8,708 bases of DNA from Alphaproteobacteria bacterium (lineage in GTDB: Bacteria > Pseudomonadota > Alphaproteobacteria > Micavibrionales > CSBR16-224). Below the pieces are notes generated by a model, which was given only the letters and a program-made list of their open reading frames with translations, made no database searches and was not told the origin of the DNA. This document shows, piece after piece, positions 7,121 to 8,708 of the stretch. The stretch spans positions 1-8,708 of the forward strand of contig SBHI01000095.1 in NCBI GenBank assembly GCA_006226225.1, given 5' to 3'. The position numbers and the translations under genes are program-made. Position 1 is the stretch's first letter; each line of letters starts with the position of its first letter.

Positions 7121-7678
7121 TTATTTGATCAGATCAATACCAAGACGCAGCAATAAACGGTCTAGCGCTGCGTAAAACGGCCCGAGTGCCTGAATTTCTT
7201 GCCTGATTTGCTGCCGTTCCCGCTCGGATTCCTCTTCGACCTCAACGATAATGCCGCAAACCTCTTCCATGGTTAAGGCAGCAGGTGCGCCGAGCTGCAA
7301 TCTGTCGAGAATGTCTTTTTCCGCCGGGTGCAAAATACCGTCCAGCATCGCCAGATCATGTGCAAATAAATACAGATTACGCCGTGTGTCCGGGTCATTA
7401 ATATAAGCAAAAAAATCATGCACAGCCTGATTTTGCGGTGCGACAAGCTCTGCGGCCAATGTGTCCTTATGTTCTTGCGTCAGGCTGTAGTAACGCGGCA
7501 AATTGTCAAAAACCTGCGCGAAATACGCCGTTTCTTCATGTCCGCATTCTCCATCCGCCCAGGCCAGCAGCAACAGGCTGCGCCACATGTAAAACATGCT
7601 GGTGGGGAAGTATTGTTTTTGATCCGATGAGATATTCATGCCTTCATTCTGTAAGAGAAGGCAGGGGTTTTCAATCAT
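7121..7678 (-). CDS. TerB-like helical domain protein
   Basis: A 185-residue, probably cytoplasmic, all-helical protein. It shows the twice-repeated pattern of TerB-like domains: LLLLAWADGECGHEE (35-49), and about 65 residues later AHDLAMLDGILHPAEKDIL (106-124), each a helix ending in a DG turn followed by acidic residues and a new helix. In characterised TerB the acidic residues bind metal, so a metal-linked or scaffold role is possible. After the domain comes a Glu-rich charged helix (138-163) and a Leu-rich C-terminus. ATG at 7678 is 14 bases after the stop of the upstream secreted-protein gene, which suggests an operon. ATG at 7639 (172 residues) is an alternative; neither start has a good Shine-Dalgarno. 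The family call rests on pattern recognition only. Confidence 0.75.
   Translation of the reverse strand: MIENPCLLLQNEGMNISSDQKQYFPTSMFYMWRSLLLLAWADGECGHEETAYFAQVFDNLPRYYSLTQEHKDTLAAELVAPQNQAVHDFFAYINDPDTRRNLYLFAHDLAMLDGILHPAEKDILDRLQLGAPAALTMEEVCGIIVEVEEESERERQQIRQEIQALGPFYAALDRLLLRLGIDLIK
7125..7137. repeat. 13-base palindrome at a convergent gene end
   Basis: TTGATC and GATCAA flank a single A, a perfect 6-bp inverted repeat inside the last codons of the TerB-like gene, a few bases after the stop of the convergent gene. It is too short-looped and AT-rich to act as a terminator hairpin and contains two GATC sites. Confidence 0.4.
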
Positions 7679-7692
7679 TTTTTTGTAGGAAG

Positions 7693-8559
7693 TCAGTCGC
7701 CTTTAAGGGCGCGCATCGGAACTTGCCCTGTTCTTTTCTTGGCGACAGCTGTGCGCAGCAGTTCAAAAGCGGTGGCAAAATTTTCTCTGGAGGCCTCGTC
7801 TTTCGGGAGTTTGTTCCCCAGCTTGTCCAGCCATTCTTGGGCGGCGTTAAAATTTGCGATTCTACGGTATAAATTCGGAATAATGAGATTCAGAACCCAA
7901 TATTCGCTTTCTGTTTCAGGAATTTTTTGCAAGCGCTCTTTTGCGGCCTCGATTGTTCTTAAAGCATATAATCTGTATTTGTCTTTGGCATTGCAATGGC
8001 TGGCTTCCCAAGTGGCATTCAGCAAATACCACCAGCGATTCTCCGCATCCAGTTCCAGCAATCTGTTCAGCTCTGCCCGCAGAAAGTAACTCGCATGTTT
8101 TTCCGCATAGAGCGCTTTGTATTCATCCGTGTTAACCGCCATTTTCAGAAGTTCGAGTTCCTCGTCAGTATATTCTGATTTTGTGATGACGGCACCGCTT
8201 GTTCGGCAGACGGGCATAGGCGGCGGGTAACCGATATGCGCTTCCGGCTCCCAATCCAGATTGCGTCCGAAAGTGATGGGCATCCCCAGTTCAGGTGTCA
8301 GTAAACCTTCTTTATCGACGGGGCAGCTGAATTCCCTGACACGGATGTAATACCCTCCTTTGTCAATGCAGTTTAAAATCTGCGAATTGTATTCTGGCGG
8401 CGGCGGAACTTCGGGTAAATAGTTGGAATTGGCGTAGGTCTGCTCCGGCTCTTCTTCTTGTGCACGCGCTTCGGCACTGAAGAAACAGGTGGCGGCAGCA
8501 AGGGAGAAAATAAAAACTGCGGTGAAAAAATATGTTTTCAAAAAAAATAAGCGGTTCAT
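7693..8559 (-). CDS. Secreted protein of unknown function with helical C-terminal region
   Basis: A 288-residue protein with a clear signal peptide: basic start, hydrophobic core (about 9-24) and an AxA cleavage site at 31-33 (ARA) before an acidic stretch. Cys25 has no proper lipobox, so a lipoprotein is unlikely. The mature N-terminal part holds a Pro-rich linker (49-56) and three cysteines (64, 79, 118), with FSCPVD at 77-82 and PVCRTSG at 116-122. From about 145 to 275 it is helical and TPR-like, with WW at 176-177 and Cys189. The cysteine region followed by a helical repeat faintly resembles DUF2225 proteins; I hold this loosely. ATG at 8559 has AAAGG about 6 bases upstream. It is probably periplasmic, and is followed after 14 bases by the TerB-like gene. 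No function is proposed. Confidence 0.85.
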   Translation of the reverse strand: MNRLFFLKTYFFTAVFIFSLAAATCFFSAEARAQEEEPEQTYANSNYLPEVPPPPEYNSQILNCIDKGGYYIRVREFSCPVDKEGLLTPELGMPITFGRNLDWEPEAHIGYPPPMPVCRTSGAVITKSEYTDEELELLKMAVNTDEYKALYAEKHASYFLRAELNRLLELDAENRWWYLLNATWEASHCNAKDKYRLYALRTIEAAKERLQKIPETESEYWVLNLIIPNLYRRIANFNAAQEWLDKLGNKLPKDEASRENFATAFELLRTAVAKKRTGQVPMRALKGD

Positions 8560-8594
8560 GCAAAGCCTTTGAGGATTCTGCTGTAACAGTCTCT

Positions 8595-8618
8595 CTAAAA
8601 TATCGCCTCATCTGGCGC
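8595..8618 (-). terminator. Weak candidate terminator after tRNA-Ser
   Basis: Minus-strand CGCC (8614-8617) and GGCG (8604-8607) form a 4-bp stem with a 6-base loop, followed by ATATTTTAG. It could end the tRNA transcript, but the stem is short and the downstream gene, 36 bases further on, may be partly read through. Confidence 0.25.
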
Positions 8619-8622
8619 ATTA

Positions 8623-8708
8623 TGGCGGAGAGGATGGGATTCGAACCCACGATACATTGCTGTATACACGCTTTCCAAGCGTGCGCCTTAAGCCACTCGG
8701 CCACCTCT
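8623..8708 (-). tRNA. tRNA-Ser (anticodon GGA), missing the first two 5' bases
   Basis: On the minus strand the sequence folds as a class II tRNA. The acceptor arm AGAGG at the window edge pairs with the CCTCT of the 3' strand; two further G are expected just outside. A 7-base anticodon loop TTGGAAA (8672-8678) on a CACGC/GCGTG stem gives anticodon GGA at 8674-8676, reading UCC and UCU serine codons. The long variable arm has an ATACA/TGTAT stem, the T-loop is TTCGAAT, the discriminator is G and CCA is encoded (8623-8625). The variable arm and discriminator G both agree with serine identity. Confidence 0.96.

Noticed and set aside
8363..8704. Minus-strand open frame of 113 codons overlapping tRNA-Ser
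   Set aside because: It begins inside the tRNA and runs out of frame into the secreted-protein gene; its start is tRNA sequence read as codons.
8623..8708. tRNA-Ser as an integration (att) site for a genomic island
   Set aside because: No integrase and no repeat of the tRNA 3' end occurs inside the window; the flanking region outside is not visible.

Overview
This window looks like ordinary chromosome from a proteobacterium, probably an alphaproteobacterium of moderate GC content (near 50% by eye). The lineage call rests on a typical proteobacterial tRNA-Ser(GGA), Shine-Dalgarno-led genes and the general look of the housekeeping proteins, so it is an inference. No insertion sequence, integrase, phage gene or CRISPR array is visible. 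Genes are tightly packed.

Left part (1-2830): two minus-strand genes form an operon. An FkbM-type SAM-dependent methyltransferase (1911-2672) is followed after 15 bases by an OafA-type membrane O-acyltransferase with a C-terminal SGNH domain, which runs off the left edge (1-1895). The pair suggests modification (O-methylation and O-acylation) of a surface glycan or lipid. A divergent promoter region (about 2700-2790) separates it from the plus-strand gene for an O-acetylhomoserine sulfhydrylase of the MetY type (2831-4138).

Middle (4139-6795): metY converges, with a 5-base gap, on a TerC/Alx-family membrane protein gene (4144-5256, minus). Upstream of terC is a 146-base leader or promoter region with a clear hairpin and an enclosing 8-bp inverted repeat, then a prolyl-tRNA synthetase gene (5403-6677, minus). 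The synthetase lacks the editing insertion, and its signature blocks look unlike usual alphaproteobacterial ProS and more like those of Patescibacteria (CPR).

Right part (6796-8708): a small basic helical protein of unknown function (6796-7119, plus) converges with one base between stop codons on a TerB-like helical protein (7121-7678, minus). Its upstream neighbour is a secreted protein of unknown function (7693-8559, minus), 14 bases away. A tRNA-Ser(GGA) gene (minus) reaches the right edge and lacks only its first two bases.

I see no convincing new multi-gene defence or mobile system. The points most worth checking are the ProS lineage, the structured region before terC, and the secreted protein/TerB-like pair.
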